Source: Gammaproteobacteria bacterium
Lineage (GTDB): Bacteria; Pseudomonadota; Gammaproteobacteria; Steroidobacterales; XN24
Direction: 5' to 3'
Length of the DNA stretch: 64,000 nt
Assembly: GCA_024640085.1 (NCBI GenBank)
Contig: JAHEFR010000008.1
Coordinates: 53,771-117,770, forward strand
Both the position numbers and the translations under genes were made by a program. Position 1 is the first letter of the stretch. Each line of letters opens with the position of its first letter. Below are positions 21,939-30,069 of this stretch, one piece after another. The notes under the pieces are model-generated. The model searched no databases. It worked only from the letters and a program-made list of their open reading frames with translations, and was not told where the DNA came from.

Positions 21939-22473
21939 GGAGTCCTCGCCCACAATCTTTCGGCCACAGCATCGGTGTTTACGGGACGTTGTCAATGGGC
22001 AGAGAATGCTCGCGGTCATCTGTCCGTACACCAGGGCGCGAGACGGCACGGCGAACCTGCTGGTCGAGAGGCCGCTCCGCTTGCTCCAGGATCAACCCGG
22101 GACCCCGATGAGAAAGAGATCAATGGCCTCGGCAAGAACCAGAGCCCGGAACAACCAGCCTGTCGTGCATCACTGCTATCCGCAGGGACACGGGCAATAA
22201 TCACGGACCGCTTGAAGAAGTCACGGGCATTGCAGGGGTCAGCCGCGGACTGGCCCGGCCGAGTTCCGTCATGCCCTTCCTCGAGCCGTTTCTTCCCTAT
22301 TATGATTTGTTACAGGACGACCAGGCGTCCGTAGACCTGCTCGCCGACATCGACGCGGCGACTGGTCAGCAACTCCTGAAAAGCGCCAGGACAGCGGCGG
22401 GCACCTGGTCCCTGCCGAGTGGAAGGCCTCGTGGGAATCCGGTTAAATTGAGCACTCCGCCGAGGAAAGAATC
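21939..22473. other. 535-base divergent intergenic region
   Basis: Separates TPR copy 2 (leftward) from the dienelactone hydrolase (rightward). On the minus strand TTGACA at 21995-21990 is followed 16 bases later by GATGCT at 21973-21968, a weak promoter candidate for the TPR gene. Short open frames (for example from 22271) have no family features. No RNA gene was recognised. Confidence 0.4.
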
Positions 22474-23166
22474 ATGAGCAAGATAATCAGTTTCAAACGG
22501 CCGGACGGCCAGAACGTGAACGGCTACCTGGCAGAGCCTGCGCAGGGAGCTAGCGCTGCGGGCATAGTGGTCATCCAGGAATGGTGGGGTCTGAACGACC
22601 AGATCAAGGGGGTCGCCGATAAGCTCGCGGCCGCCGGTTACCGGGCGCTGGTGCCCGATCTGTACCGGGGCCAGGTGGCGCTCGAGGCGAACGAGGCCGA
22701 GCACCTGATGAACGACCTCGATTTCGGCGATGCCGCCGGGCAGGACGTTCGCGGAGCGGTGCAGCACCTGAAAGCGACCGGTAGCGCGAAGGTGGGCGTC
22801 ACCGGGTTCTGCATGGGCGGCGCTCTCACGCTGCTGACGGCAGTGAATGTTCCGGAAGCGGATGCCTGTGTCGTCTGGTACGGCTACCCGCCGCTGGAGT
22901 ATGTCGATGCGTCCAGGATTAAGGTACCCCTGCTCGCGCACTGGGCCACCGAAGACCAGGCTTTCCCGATCGCGAAGGTCGATGAACTGGAAAAGATGCT
23001 GAACGACGCGAAAGTCGACTTCGAATTCCACCGGTACGACGCCAGGCACGCTTTCGCCAACGAGACGGCGGACTCGAAGAAGCTAGCGTTCCTGAAATAC
23101 GACCCCAAGGCGGCAGAACTCGCCTGGGGCCGGACCATGGCGTTCCTGGAGCAGCACCTCGGCTGA
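22474..23166 (+). CDS. dienelactone hydrolase family protein
   Basis: An alpha/beta hydrolase of 230 residues, the usual length. The nucleophile is the cysteine in GFCMGG. The acid is expected in the ATEDQAFP segment and the histidine in DARHAF, giving the Cys-Asp-His triad of the family. The N-terminal part has IVVIQEWWGLNDQIKGVADKL, also typical. Family members hydrolyse dienelactone in chloroaromatic breakdown, but most chromosomal copies act on other esters, so the substrate is open. The ATG is preceded by GAGGAAAG. No aromatic-degradation genes are nearby. Confidence 0.92.
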   Translation: MSKIISFKRPDGQNVNGYLAEPAQGASAAGIVVIQEWWGLNDQIKGVADKLAAAGYRALVPDLYRGQVALEANEAEHLMNDLDFGDAAGQDVRGAVQHLKATGSAKVGVTGFCMGGALTLLTAVNVPEADACVVWYGYPPLEYVDASRIKVPLLAHWATEDQAFPIAKVDELEKMLNDAKVDFEFHRYDARHAFANETADSKKLAFLKYDPKAAELAWGRTMAFLEQHLG

Positions 23167-23392
23167 CCGATATCGACGTTCCGGCTAGCCATCTGAGCAA
23201 ACCAGGCGGAGATACCTCTTCCCGGCCCGGTTGTGGCGTTGGCGCCCGGATCGGTTTACATCCGGCAGCATTTCCTCGTATACGCCGTGTCGCCGCGCAG
23301 AACCGACTCGACTGCGCCGCCAGTGCGGGCTTGTAGACGGAGGACGGGGGCGGTTGGTCGGTGGCTGGCCGCTCCGCTGCGGCTGCCGGCGC

Positions 23393-24163
23393 CTAACCCG
23401 GCAACCCGCGTCGAACCAGGTTTGCCCCCGCCACGACGAGCACCACCAGGGTCGCCTTGCGAAAAATGTCGGGATTCATGCGGTCGCTCAGCCAGAACCC
23501 CGCCCGCATCCCCAGAAAGGCGGGGACCAGCAACATCGCCGAGAATGGCGTCGTCACCGGGTTGAGAACGCCCGAGTGCAGGTGCGCCGCTAGCAGGCAG
23601 ATGGCCCCGAGGCCATAGACTACCCCCTGGACCACCAGCTGGCGCGCCTTCGGAGTCTCAAGGGCGATGAGATACAGGACAGTCGGCGGTCCCCAGGTTC
23701 CCGTCAGTCCGCCTAGCGTGCCGACCAGGGAGCCGACCAGCCACTCGGATGACTGCCGGTGGCTCACAGGAATGTGAAGGCGGACACCGGTCAACTGCAC
23801 CAGTGACAGGACCACGACGGCCATCCCCAGCACCAGGTACATCGCCTGGGCCGGGATATGTGGAACAAACTGCGCCGCGAGCAGGATCATCGAGCAGATC
23901 ATCAGGATGTAGCGCCAGTGTTGTGCGACCGCTGATTTCGCTTGAGCAAATCCGTAGCGCGACACCTGCTGCAGGTTGGAGAAGACGATCGGCAGGACGA
24001 ATGCCGCCACCACCAGCATTGGTTCCAGGAACAGTCCCAGCCCTGAAATCATCACCAGCGGCATGCCGAAGCCCACGGAGCCCTTCACGAGACCCGCGAC
24101 AAACGTCACCACGGCCGCCGCGGCGAAGGCCCACATCGGCATCAGGTCCAACGTGTGCTCCAT
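23393..24163 (-). CDS. TauE/SafE-family membrane transporter (sulfite exporter-like)
   Basis: About 256 residues with seven to eight hydrophobic helices. The family hallmarks are the repeated glycine-rich segments FVAGLVKGSVGFGMPLVMISG near the N-terminus and LVGSLVGTLGGLTGTWGPPTVLYLI in the second half. Members export sulfite, sulfoacetate or related anions, or take up other organic anions; the substrate here is not indicated by neighbours. ATG 24163 has a modest AAGGGA site; the frame extends to 24295 without better support. The region upstream overlaps a decayed TPR-gene tail on the other strand. Confidence 0.88.
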   Translation of the reverse strand: MEHTLDLMPMWAFAAAAVVTFVAGLVKGSVGFGMPLVMISGLGLFLEPMLVVAAFVLPIVFSNLQQVSRYGFAQAKSAVAQHWRYILMICSMILLAAQFVPHIPAQAMYLVLGMAVVVLSLVQLTGVRLHIPVSHRQSSEWLVGSLVGTLGGLTGTWGPPTVLYLIALETPKARQLVVQGVVYGLGAICLLAAHLHSGVLNPVTTPFSAMLLVPAFLGMRAGFWLSDRMNPDIFRKATLVVLVVAGANLVRRGLPG

Positions 24164-24482
24164 CCCCGGAATCCCTTTTCTCTTCGTTCGGGAGATCATG
24201 GACTGGAAGCGCCAAAACAGGAAGGGCGGCGGCGTCCGACACCCCGTGTACGGTGGACACCTGACCGGCTTGTGGGTGCCGGGAGTCGTCAACAATCCAC
24301 TGCTGCGCGAGCTACGTGACGATCCACGCTGGCTGCCGTTTCTGCGTTCTGTCGGTCAGCCGCCAGATAAGCTAGCGGCGATCAGCTTCTCCGTTGAGCC
24401 GCCGCCCTGGGGGCGAACTTTTTTGCAATTTGTTCTCGCCATGGGCTGTGGTTCGGGCCGGTTGCTGAGATAGTATCGTGCG
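24164..24482. other. 319-base intergenic region containing a decayed gene tail
   Basis: Separates the TauE-like gene and the rightward membrane protein. Apart from the TPR-protein remnant at 24261-24410 no gene or clear promoter is recognised. Confidence 0.5.
24261..24410 (+). pseudogene. remnant of the C-terminus of a TPR-family membrane protein
   Basis: The plus-strand frame reads LWVPGVVNNPLLRELRDDPR followed by WLPFLRSVGQPPDKLAAISF. This matches the usual end of the AELKRR/TPR protein family, where ...LLRDLRDDPRW..FL...G...E.LAAI.F precedes the stop, and it is like the DDPRWPVFVKKVG ending of the intact copy at 20277. Nothing upstream in this frame belongs to such a protein, and no start or ribosome site is present. 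The sequence is therefore a relic of a deleted or displaced paralogue. It lies head-on against the start of the TauE-like gene. Confidence 0.65.
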
Positions 24483-25622
24483 ATGTTCCAGATTCACCCC
24501 TTCGGCATCCTGAGCGCGCTTGCGATAATCCTGTGCTGGACGCTGGCTGCGGTGCTGCTGCGCTCCGGTGTGCCGGGCGGCGCGGCCCGCAGGCTCGCCG
24601 TACTGCTGATTTTCGAGGGCGTAACCCTCGGGTCCTCAGATGCGGGCGTGGGGTACTGGCTTGCGTCGCCCGAGGCGTTCTACGCCCAGAACGCCTGGAT
24701 CGACACCGTGCAGCACTTGGTCCACACGTTCGGCGACGTCGGGATGGTGGCGCTGTATCCCCCTTTCCTGGCGGCGGCCCTCCAGACCAAGCTTACGCGG
24801 CCGTTCGGCAAGAGGCCGGTGCAGATCGGTCTGTGGTTCGCCGCCGTCTTGCTGTTCGTTTTTGCGTTGACGACACCCATCGAATTCGGCATCGCGACGC
24901 TCTATATCGCCATGGCGGCCAATTTCATTTTCGCCTTCGTCGCTTCGGTGCATGCCTGGTACATCTCGACGGGCACCGGTCGGCCGCGGGCGCTGATCTT
25001 CGCCCTCGCGTTCGGCTTCAGGGACATCTGCTGGACCTTCGTCTACACGGTGGCTCTCTGGGCTGTATTGTCGGGGGCGCCGGAGGATATCTTTGACGAC
25101 CAACTGGCGCGGATACACACCGCGGCCTACATTTCAGGGACGCTGTTCGCGGTCCCCCTGATCGCCTACGGCATCCTTCGCACTCAGCTTTTCGACATCG
25201 ATCTCAAAATCCGCTGGACCATCAAGCAATCGACGGTCGCGGCGGCCATCCTGGCGATCGTGTTCCTGGTTTCCGAAGGGGCGAGCCAGTTCCTGTCGGC
25301 TGAACTGGGCAACGTTGCCGGTCTGCTGGCCGCCGCGGTCGTGATGTTCTTCCTGGCGCCGCTGCAACGCTTCGCGGAGGGCATCGCCACGGTAGCGATG
25401 CCCAACACGAAGAACACGCCGGAGTACACCGCCTTCCGCAAGATGCAGGTGTACGAGGCCGCCGTCGCCGAGGCCCGGCAGGGCGGCGGCATATCGGCCA
25501 AGGAGCGTGCGTTGCTCGTTCGGCTGCGAGACTCGCTGGGGATCTCGGAGTCCGATGCAGAGGCGATCGAGCGCGAGCTGCAGATGCCCGATGGCGGACA
25601 GGTCGGGCCCCAGCGTGCCTGA
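24483..25622 (+). CDS. polytopic membrane protein resembling 7TM histidine-kinase sensor domains
   Basis: 379 residues. Roughly eight hydrophobic segments span residues 8-300 (FGILSALAIILCWTLAAVLL, LWFAAVLLFVFALTTPI, IAMAANFIFAFVASVHAWYI and others). After them comes the segment LIAYGILRTQLFDIDLKIRW, which in 7TM sensor kinases links the last helices to the signalling domain. Here the protein ends in a short soluble tail (AKERALLVRLRDSLGISESD) with no kinase, cyclase or GGDEF domain. It may be a sensor module acting through a partner; that is inference. No strong ribosome site precedes the ATG. The gene stands alone. Confidence 0.7.
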   Translation: MFQIHPFGILSALAIILCWTLAAVLLRSGVPGGAARRLAVLLIFEGVTLGSSDAGVGYWLASPEAFYAQNAWIDTVQHLVHTFGDVGMVALYPPFLAAALQTKLTRPFGKRPVQIGLWFAAVLLFVFALTTPIEFGIATLYIAMAANFIFAFVASVHAWYISTGTGRPRALIFALAFGFRDICWTFVYTVALWAVLSGAPEDIFDDQLARIHTAAYISGTLFAVPLIAYGILRTQLFDIDLKIRWTIKQSTVAAAILAIVFLVSEGASQFLSAELGNVAGLLAAAVVMFFLAPLQRFAEGIATVAMPNTKNTPEYTAFRKMQVYEAAVAEARQGGGISAKERALLVRLRDSLGISESDAEAIERELQMPDGGQVGPQRA

Positions 25623-25817
25623 GAGCAGGACTCCCGCGTCTCCGGGCGGACCCGGATCGACATTACGTGTCAGCTGAGACAACCGCGTCCCTGGGGGAAC
25701 GGGTCAGCACACTGCTGCTTTGCAGCGGGACATTCACGTGAGACGGTTTATATTCGGCTACTGCGCCGAACCCGCAGCCACCCTGGCCCGGGCGGCGTAC
25801 GTGAGTGGAGAAATAGA

Positions 25818-26579
25818 ATGAGAAAGATCTTGTTGACGGCATGTGCGGCTGTTCTAGGGGTAATGTCAGTGGGAGCGAGTTTCGCGGAGGACGCGCCGAC
25901 GCTCGCAAAGATGTGGAGAATCACCCCCGAGCCGGGCATGTCGGACGCCCTGAAGTCGGCGCTGAAGGCGCATGCCGAGTTCAGGACGGAGAACGGGGAC
26001 CCGTGGTCATGGAACATGTATCAGCTGGTGACGGGCGAGATGGATGGATCGTGGTACATCCGGAGTTTTCCCCATACCTGGGCCGATATGGATGCCTACC
26101 GCGACAGCGATTTCACCGAGAAGGCCCTCACGCACTGGAATGCCACGGTTCGCCAGTTCGTGGCGAGCTACGGGGCGTCAATCTCGAGATACGTCCCCGA
26201 GATCAGCAACTGGCCCGAAGGGGCGACGTACGCCTACTACTGGGTCTACACCTACCACATCAGGCCCGGCAGGACCCAGGCCTTCAAGTCCGCCGCGCAG
26301 GCGATCACGGATGTGCTGAAGGCTGAGAAATGGAATGACACCTGGGCGTTTACGGAGGGCCTGACCGGTGATTCCCAGACGTTCAGCCTGGTGCTCGGTG
26401 AGGACGGATACGCCGGGTTCGCCGCGCCCGACAGCAACGCCTACCAGACCGTTGCGGCGGCGAAGGGTGAGGATGCGGCCAAGGCCTTGTGGGCTGCCTT
26501 CTCGGACAATGTGAAGCGCATCGAGAGCCAGATTTACGAACGCCATGCGGATATGTCGGTAGCAGCTGCCGGTAAGTGA
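25818..26579 (+). CDS. exported hypothetical protein, possible duplicated alpha/beta-barrel domain
   Basis: 253 residues with a signal peptide (MRKILLTACAAVLGVMSVGASFA, cleaved before EDAPTL). A GGAGA ribosome site lies six bases before the ATG. Two halves look alike in layout: MWRITPEPGMSDALKSALKA with later MYQLVTG, and YTYHIRPGRTQAFKSAAQAI with later WAFTEG. Each has a strand, an -(E/R)PGxxxAFKSA-type helix and a strand, which suggests an internal duplication of an ABM/NIPSNAP-like fold. No cysteines are seen in the mature part. It is monocistronic, with a strong terminator downstream. Function unknown. Confidence 0.72.
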   Translation: MRKILLTACAAVLGVMSVGASFAEDAPTLAKMWRITPEPGMSDALKSALKAHAEFRTENGDPWSWNMYQLVTGEMDGSWYIRSFPHTWADMDAYRDSDFTEKALTHWNATVRQFVASYGASISRYVPEISNWPEGATYAYYWVYTYHIRPGRTQAFKSAAQAITDVLKAEKWNDTWAFTEGLTGDSQTFSLVLGEDGYAGFAAPDSNAYQTVAAAKGEDAAKALWAAFSDNVKRIESQIYERHADMSVAAAGK

Positions 26580-26590
26580 CAGCCAGCCAA

Positions 26591-26619
26591 ACGGGGCGCC
26601 TCAAGGCGCCCCGTTCTTT
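26591..26619 (+). terminator. Rho-independent terminator after the 25818 gene
   Basis: GGGGCGCC (26593-26600) pairs with GGCGCCCC (26605-26612) around a TCAA loop. Two further pairs extend the stem, and TTCTTT follows. Confidence 0.85.
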
Positions 26620-26861
26620 GCTGCGAGGCGTGGCCTGAACGCCGGCGCCACGGTCGCCGTCCCCCTGGTGGCCCGCTGTATGCTGCGCGTGTCCCTGTTC
26701 GACATCGATCCGCGCATCTGCTTAGCCACCGAGCAATACCGAACACGGGGAACAGGCCGGAGTCCATCACCTACCGCAAGCCGTAGATGCGCTCGGGTAT
26801 CCTGGCATGGGTTGCGTTCTGATAGGACCTCGGCCCTGGGTTCAGGGACGATGGAGGCCCG

Positions 26862-27278
26862 CTACCCCTTTCCCATTACCGCTTTGGTCAATACATCGCG
26901 GATGATCTGCGTCGCGATTTCGACCAGCAGGATCTTGCCGGCGACCACGATGCGCTCGTAGCCGGCGGGAGGTGGAGGCAGTTCTCGGCGCAGGTCGTAC
27001 GGGAGCGACTGCTTGGCAATTCCGGGCGGCAAGGGCTTGCCACGGGCCAGGTTCTTCGCAATCCCCGGCGGCAGTTCCTTGTTCTTGTGACCGTCGCTAC
27101 CGTGAGTCTCGTAATACGCCCGGATGATCCGAATCTCGTCCTCGGTGAACACGACCTCGACCCCGACGGTCGTCGCGGTAGGACCCGACGTTGCTGAGGG
27201 TTGACCGGAGGGAGGCGCCGTGTGGTGATATGCGCAGCCCGCCAGGACGGTCGCGAGGGACAAGAGCATGATGCGCAT
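26862..27278 (-). CDS. small lipoprotein with LPPGIAK motifs
   Basis: 138 residues starting MRIMLLSLATVLAGCAYHH, a lipoprotein signal with lipobox LAGC, so the protein should be anchored to a membrane at Cys15. The mature part has a flexible Ser/Thr/Pro linker and a short helical segment (VVFTEDEIRIIRAYYETHG). It then has two copies of a motif LPPGIAK(N/Q) separated by LARGKP, followed by LRRELPPPPAGYERIVVAGK. The LPPG(I/L)AK...G.LPPG pattern and the final YERI/VVAG...L segment recall RcnB-like periplasmic proteins, but the likeness is limited. ATG 27278 is the only good start. Function unknown. Confidence 0.68.
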   Translation of the reverse strand: MRIMLLSLATVLAGCAYHHTAPPSGQPSATSGPTATTVGVEVVFTEDEIRIIRAYYETHGSDGHKNKELPPGIAKNLARGKPLPPGIAKQSLPYDLRRELPPPPAGYERIVVAGKILLVEIATQIIRDVLTKAVMGKG

Positions 27279-27476
27279 TGCTGCACCCGTAATGGCCGTG
27301 GTTGAATTACTCTAAGGGCGTTTGTGATTGAACAGTTGAGACATCCGTCACAAACACAGGTTGTGGGGGACATTCCGGCTTGCCGCTGGGGAGCATGCGC
27401 CGAGGGCCCCGTTTCTGGCTTGCGGCGCGCATCTGGCATGCAACTGACCGGGTATCGCGTAGCCAGGGAGTGCGTC

Positions 27477-27698
27477 GTGGAAGCGCGGAGATTCTTGTTC
27501 GAGGTATTTGGCCGTCGAATCCTGGTAGAGGCAACCGACGGTGGGTGGACCGCATTCGATACCGGTGGCGACGGCAAACGCCGGCCGGCCCACATTGTGA
27601 TCCCTCCCCATCTGGACGGTCCTGGAATCGCAGCTTACCTGGACGACCTGTTCCACGAACACGCGACCCCGGAGCATCCCGCTGTGCGGATGCTCTGA
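27477..27698 (+). CDS. DUF7661-like small protein
   Basis: 73 residues from GTG 27477, chosen because AGGGAG at 27464-27469 lies seven bases upstream; the frame is open back to 27324. The peptide has a compact alpha/beta pattern: FLFEVFGRRILVEATDGGW, AFDTGGDGKRRPAHIVIPP, then AAYLDDLFHEHATPEHP. I recall the FDVFGR...YLDDLFHE form from a family of small conserved proteins (DUF7661) of unknown role. No signal peptide is present. It lies between a divergent lipoprotein gene and a convergent GNAT gene. Confidence 0.6.
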   Translation: MEARRFLFEVFGRRILVEATDGGWTAFDTGGDGKRRPAHIVIPPHLDGPGIAAYLDDLFHEHATPEHPAVRML

Positions 27699-27752
27699 AC
27701 GCATACTTCGTTCCGACCGGTTGCCACACCCAGACCTCGACCCGCCTCTTGA

Positions 27753-28418
27753 CTAGACAGTGGAAGACCCTGCGCCGAGCGCCTTGTCCATCAGGATCAT
27801 CCCACCCTGTTCGGCGATGGATGCAAATACGGTCTCGCCGTGGAATCTGTAATCCTGGTACGAAAGGTGAACCCGTTCGGTGAACCCGAGCTTCCTGAAT
27901 ATATGCTGTGAGGTCGGGTTCGTGGCCTCGGTAACGGCCAGTCCGTACCCCCTGCGGGAACCATTCGACACAGCCTCCGCGACAAGGCGTTGCCCGACGC
28001 CCTGGCCGGCGAAGCGAGGGGCCACGCCCAGCAGGAACAGGTGCAGGAACACGCCGGGAAGCATGATCTTGTCCCGCGCGTACTCCTCGCCGAGCTTGAG
28101 GAGCATGTCATCGATGGGTTCGAACTTGTCGCTGACGCGCTGGTATTCGTGCGGCAATGCCGAAGCAAGATCGTCGGTGAACATTGCGCCTGCGAGGTCG
28201 CCGGACCCGGCGGATCGGGCGACTACCGTCAGGTGTCTCGTGTCCTTTCCCGGAAGGAAGATACGAACGAATTCCTCGAATTCCAGGGCGGTCAGCCCGA
28301 CCGCGACGTGGGGCGGATCCCGGAGGGTAAAGACCTGGCCGAAGAGCCGCGCCATATCGTCCGCATCGGACGGCTTATAGAGTTCATAGATGAAATCATG
28401 GTCGGTTGGCGGCGCCAC
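27753..28418 (-). CDS. GNAT-family N-acetyltransferase
   Basis: About 221 residues. The GNAT acetyl-CoA-binding segment is LFLLGVAPRFAGQGVGQRLV (V..RF.GQGVG.RL), followed by AVTEATNPTSQHIFRKLGF, the usual beta-5/alpha-4 region. The N-terminal half (DADDMARLFGQVFTLRDPP) is typical of family members with larger acceptor pockets. GTG 28418 is proposed as start because AAGGAGG sits nine bases upstream. The ATG at 28427 abuts that site directly and so could not use it. Acceptor unknown. Confidence 0.82.
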   Translation of the reverse strand: MAPPTDHDFIYELYKPSDADDMARLFGQVFTLRDPPHVAVGLTALEFEEFVRIFLPGKDTRHLTVVARSAGSGDLAGAMFTDDLASALPHEYQRVSDKFEPIDDMLLKLGEEYARDKIMLPGVFLHLFLLGVAPRFAGQGVGQRLVAEAVSNGSRRGYGLAVTEATNPTSQHIFRKLGFTERVHLSYQDYRFHGETVFASIAEQGGMILMDKALGAGSSTV

Positions 28419-28591
28419 GGTCTCCATCCTCCTTGCGGTGCCGGGGTGGAAATCACCCGGTCGTCCCGGAGGCTAGATCCGGTGACACCATTTGCCAAGT
28501 TCGGACGGGTCCCCGCTTCGATGGCCGACGTCGCCACGCGTAAAACCATGGTGGAGGCGCCGGCCGAGTGAATACTGTCTGGCGGGCCGGA

Positions 28592-28597
28592 TACAAT
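28592..28597 (+). promoter_or_regulatory. possible -10 box for glmU
   Basis: TACAAT 33 bases before the glmU start, in the gap between divergent genes. No convincing -35 box was found at the right distance. Confidence 0.3.
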
Positions 28598-28629
28598 ACG
28601 CGGGTCTCGTCAGATTTTCCCGGAGGAAC

Positions 28630-29994
28630 ATGTCTCTGGATGTTGTCATTCTCGCGGCGGGCCAGGGGACGCGCATGCGTTCAGGTCTGCCGAAAGTGTT
28701 GCAGCCGCTGGCCGGCCAGCCCTTGCTGGCCCACGTGATGGATATGGCCGCGGGACTCGACGGTGCGCATTTGCATGTGGTCTACGGCCATGGCGGCGAC
28801 CGGGTGCCCGCGGCATTTCCCGACGCGCGCTGTTCTTGGGTGGAGCAGGCCAGTCAACTCGGTACCGGTCATGCGGTCGAACAGGCCATGCCGGGTATCG
28901 ACGACGAGGCCACCGTGCTGGTGCTCTACGGCGACGTACCGCTGGTGACGCGGGAGACGGCTGTGGCGCTGGTGCGGTCGGCCAGTCGGGGCGTGGCCCT
29001 CCTGACCGCACGGCTCCCCGATCCCAGCGGCTACGGACGTATCGTGCGCGATGCCGACGGGCGGGTGGAGCGCATAGTCGAACAGAAGGACGCCAGTCCG
29101 GAAGAGCGGGCCATCGACGAGGTCAATACCGGACTCATGGCGGCGCCCGCCAGGTTGTTGAGGGACTGGTTGTCGCGACTGGACAACGCCAACGCTCAGG
29201 GCGAATTCTACCTGACAGACGTGGTCGGTCTGGCTGTCAATGACGGGGTCGCCGTCGAGGCGGTCGAGTCGCAGGATGCCGAGGAGGTGATGGGTGTGAA
29301 CGACAAGATCCAGCTGGCCGAAGCCGAGGCGGGGATCCGCCGGCGGCGGGTCGAGGAACTGATGAGACAGGGCGCCACCGTGGCGGATCCCGGGCGACTG
29401 GATATCCGCGGCGAGGTGACCTGCGGGCAGGACGTGTTCCTCGACGTGGGGGTCGTGCTGGAGGGCGAGGTTCGCCTCGGCGACGGGGCGCGGGTCGGCC
29501 CATACTGCGTGGTCCGTGACTGTGAGATCGGTGACGGTACGACCGTGCATCCCCACAGCGTGCTGGAGGGGGCCCGGATCGGGTCGGGATGCAGCGTCGG
29601 ACCCTTCGCCCGATTGCGCCCGGGTACCGAGCTCTCGGCCGGCGCCAGGGTCGGCAATTTCGTCGAGGTAAAGAACAGCCAGCTGGGCGAGGGCAGCAAG
29701 GCGAATCATCTGAGTTACGTGGGCGACACGACGGTCGGGCGGGACGTCAATATTGGCGCGGGCACCATCACCTGCAATTACGATGGCGCCAACAAGCACC
29801 GGACGGTGATCGGTGATCGCGCCTTCATCGGTTCCGGCGTGGAACTGGTGGCGCCGGTGGAAGTGGGAGAGGGCGCGACTATCGGCGCAGGGTCCACGGT
29901 CAGCAAGGACGCTCCGCCCGAGGCCCTGACGGTGGCAAGGAGCCGTCAGATGACCGTCAAGGGCTGGAAGCGGCCGGTCAAGGGCAAGACCTGA
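28630..29994 (+). CDS. glmU: bifunctional UDP-GlcNAc pyrophosphorylase / GlcN-1-P acetyltransferase
   Basis: GlmU makes UDP-N-acetylglucosamine, precursor of peptidoglycan and lipid A. It acetylates glucosamine-1-phosphate and then transfers UMP. The protein has 454 residues. The N-terminal nucleotidyltransferase domain has [20 protein letters not shown] and VLYGDVPLV. The C-terminal left-handed beta-helix has hexapeptide repeats and the acetyl-CoA region [25 protein letters not shown] ribosome site lies just before ATG 28630. glmS follows 75 bases later, so the two steps around GlcN-1-P are co-located; glmM is elsewhere. Confidence 0.97.
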   Translation: MSLDVVILAAGQGTRMRSGLPKVLQPLAGQPLLAHVMDMAAGLDGAHLHVVYGHGGDRVPAAFPDARCSWVEQASQLGTGHAVEQAMPGIDDEATVLVLYGDVPLVTRETAVALVRSASRGVALLTARLPDPSGYGRIVRDADGRVERIVEQKDASPEERAIDEVNTGLMAAPARLLRDWLSRLDNANAQGEFYLTDVVGLAVNDGVAVEAVESQDAEEVMGVNDKIQLAEAEAGIRRRRVEELMRQGATVADPGRLDIRGEVTCGQDVFLDVGVVLEGEVRLGDGARVGPYCVVRDCEIGDGTTVHPHSVLEGARIGSGCSVGPFARLRPGTELSAGARVGNFVEVKNSQLGEGSKANHLSYVGDTTVGRDVNIGAGTITCNYDGANKHRTVIGDRAFIGSGVELVAPVEVGEGATIGAGSTVSKDAPPEALTVARSRQMTVKGWKRPVKGKT

Positions 29995-30069
29995 ACGTGA
30001 TGCGGGCCCTCGTAGGGCAGGCGGGTATCTGGTAAAAGGTCGGTCTCGGCAGGCAGGAGACGTCGCGTC

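Noticed and set aside
29995..30069. glmS ribozyme or riboswitch in the glmU-glmS gap
   Set aside because: Only 75 bases and no matching core sequence; the ribozyme is typical of Firmicutes.
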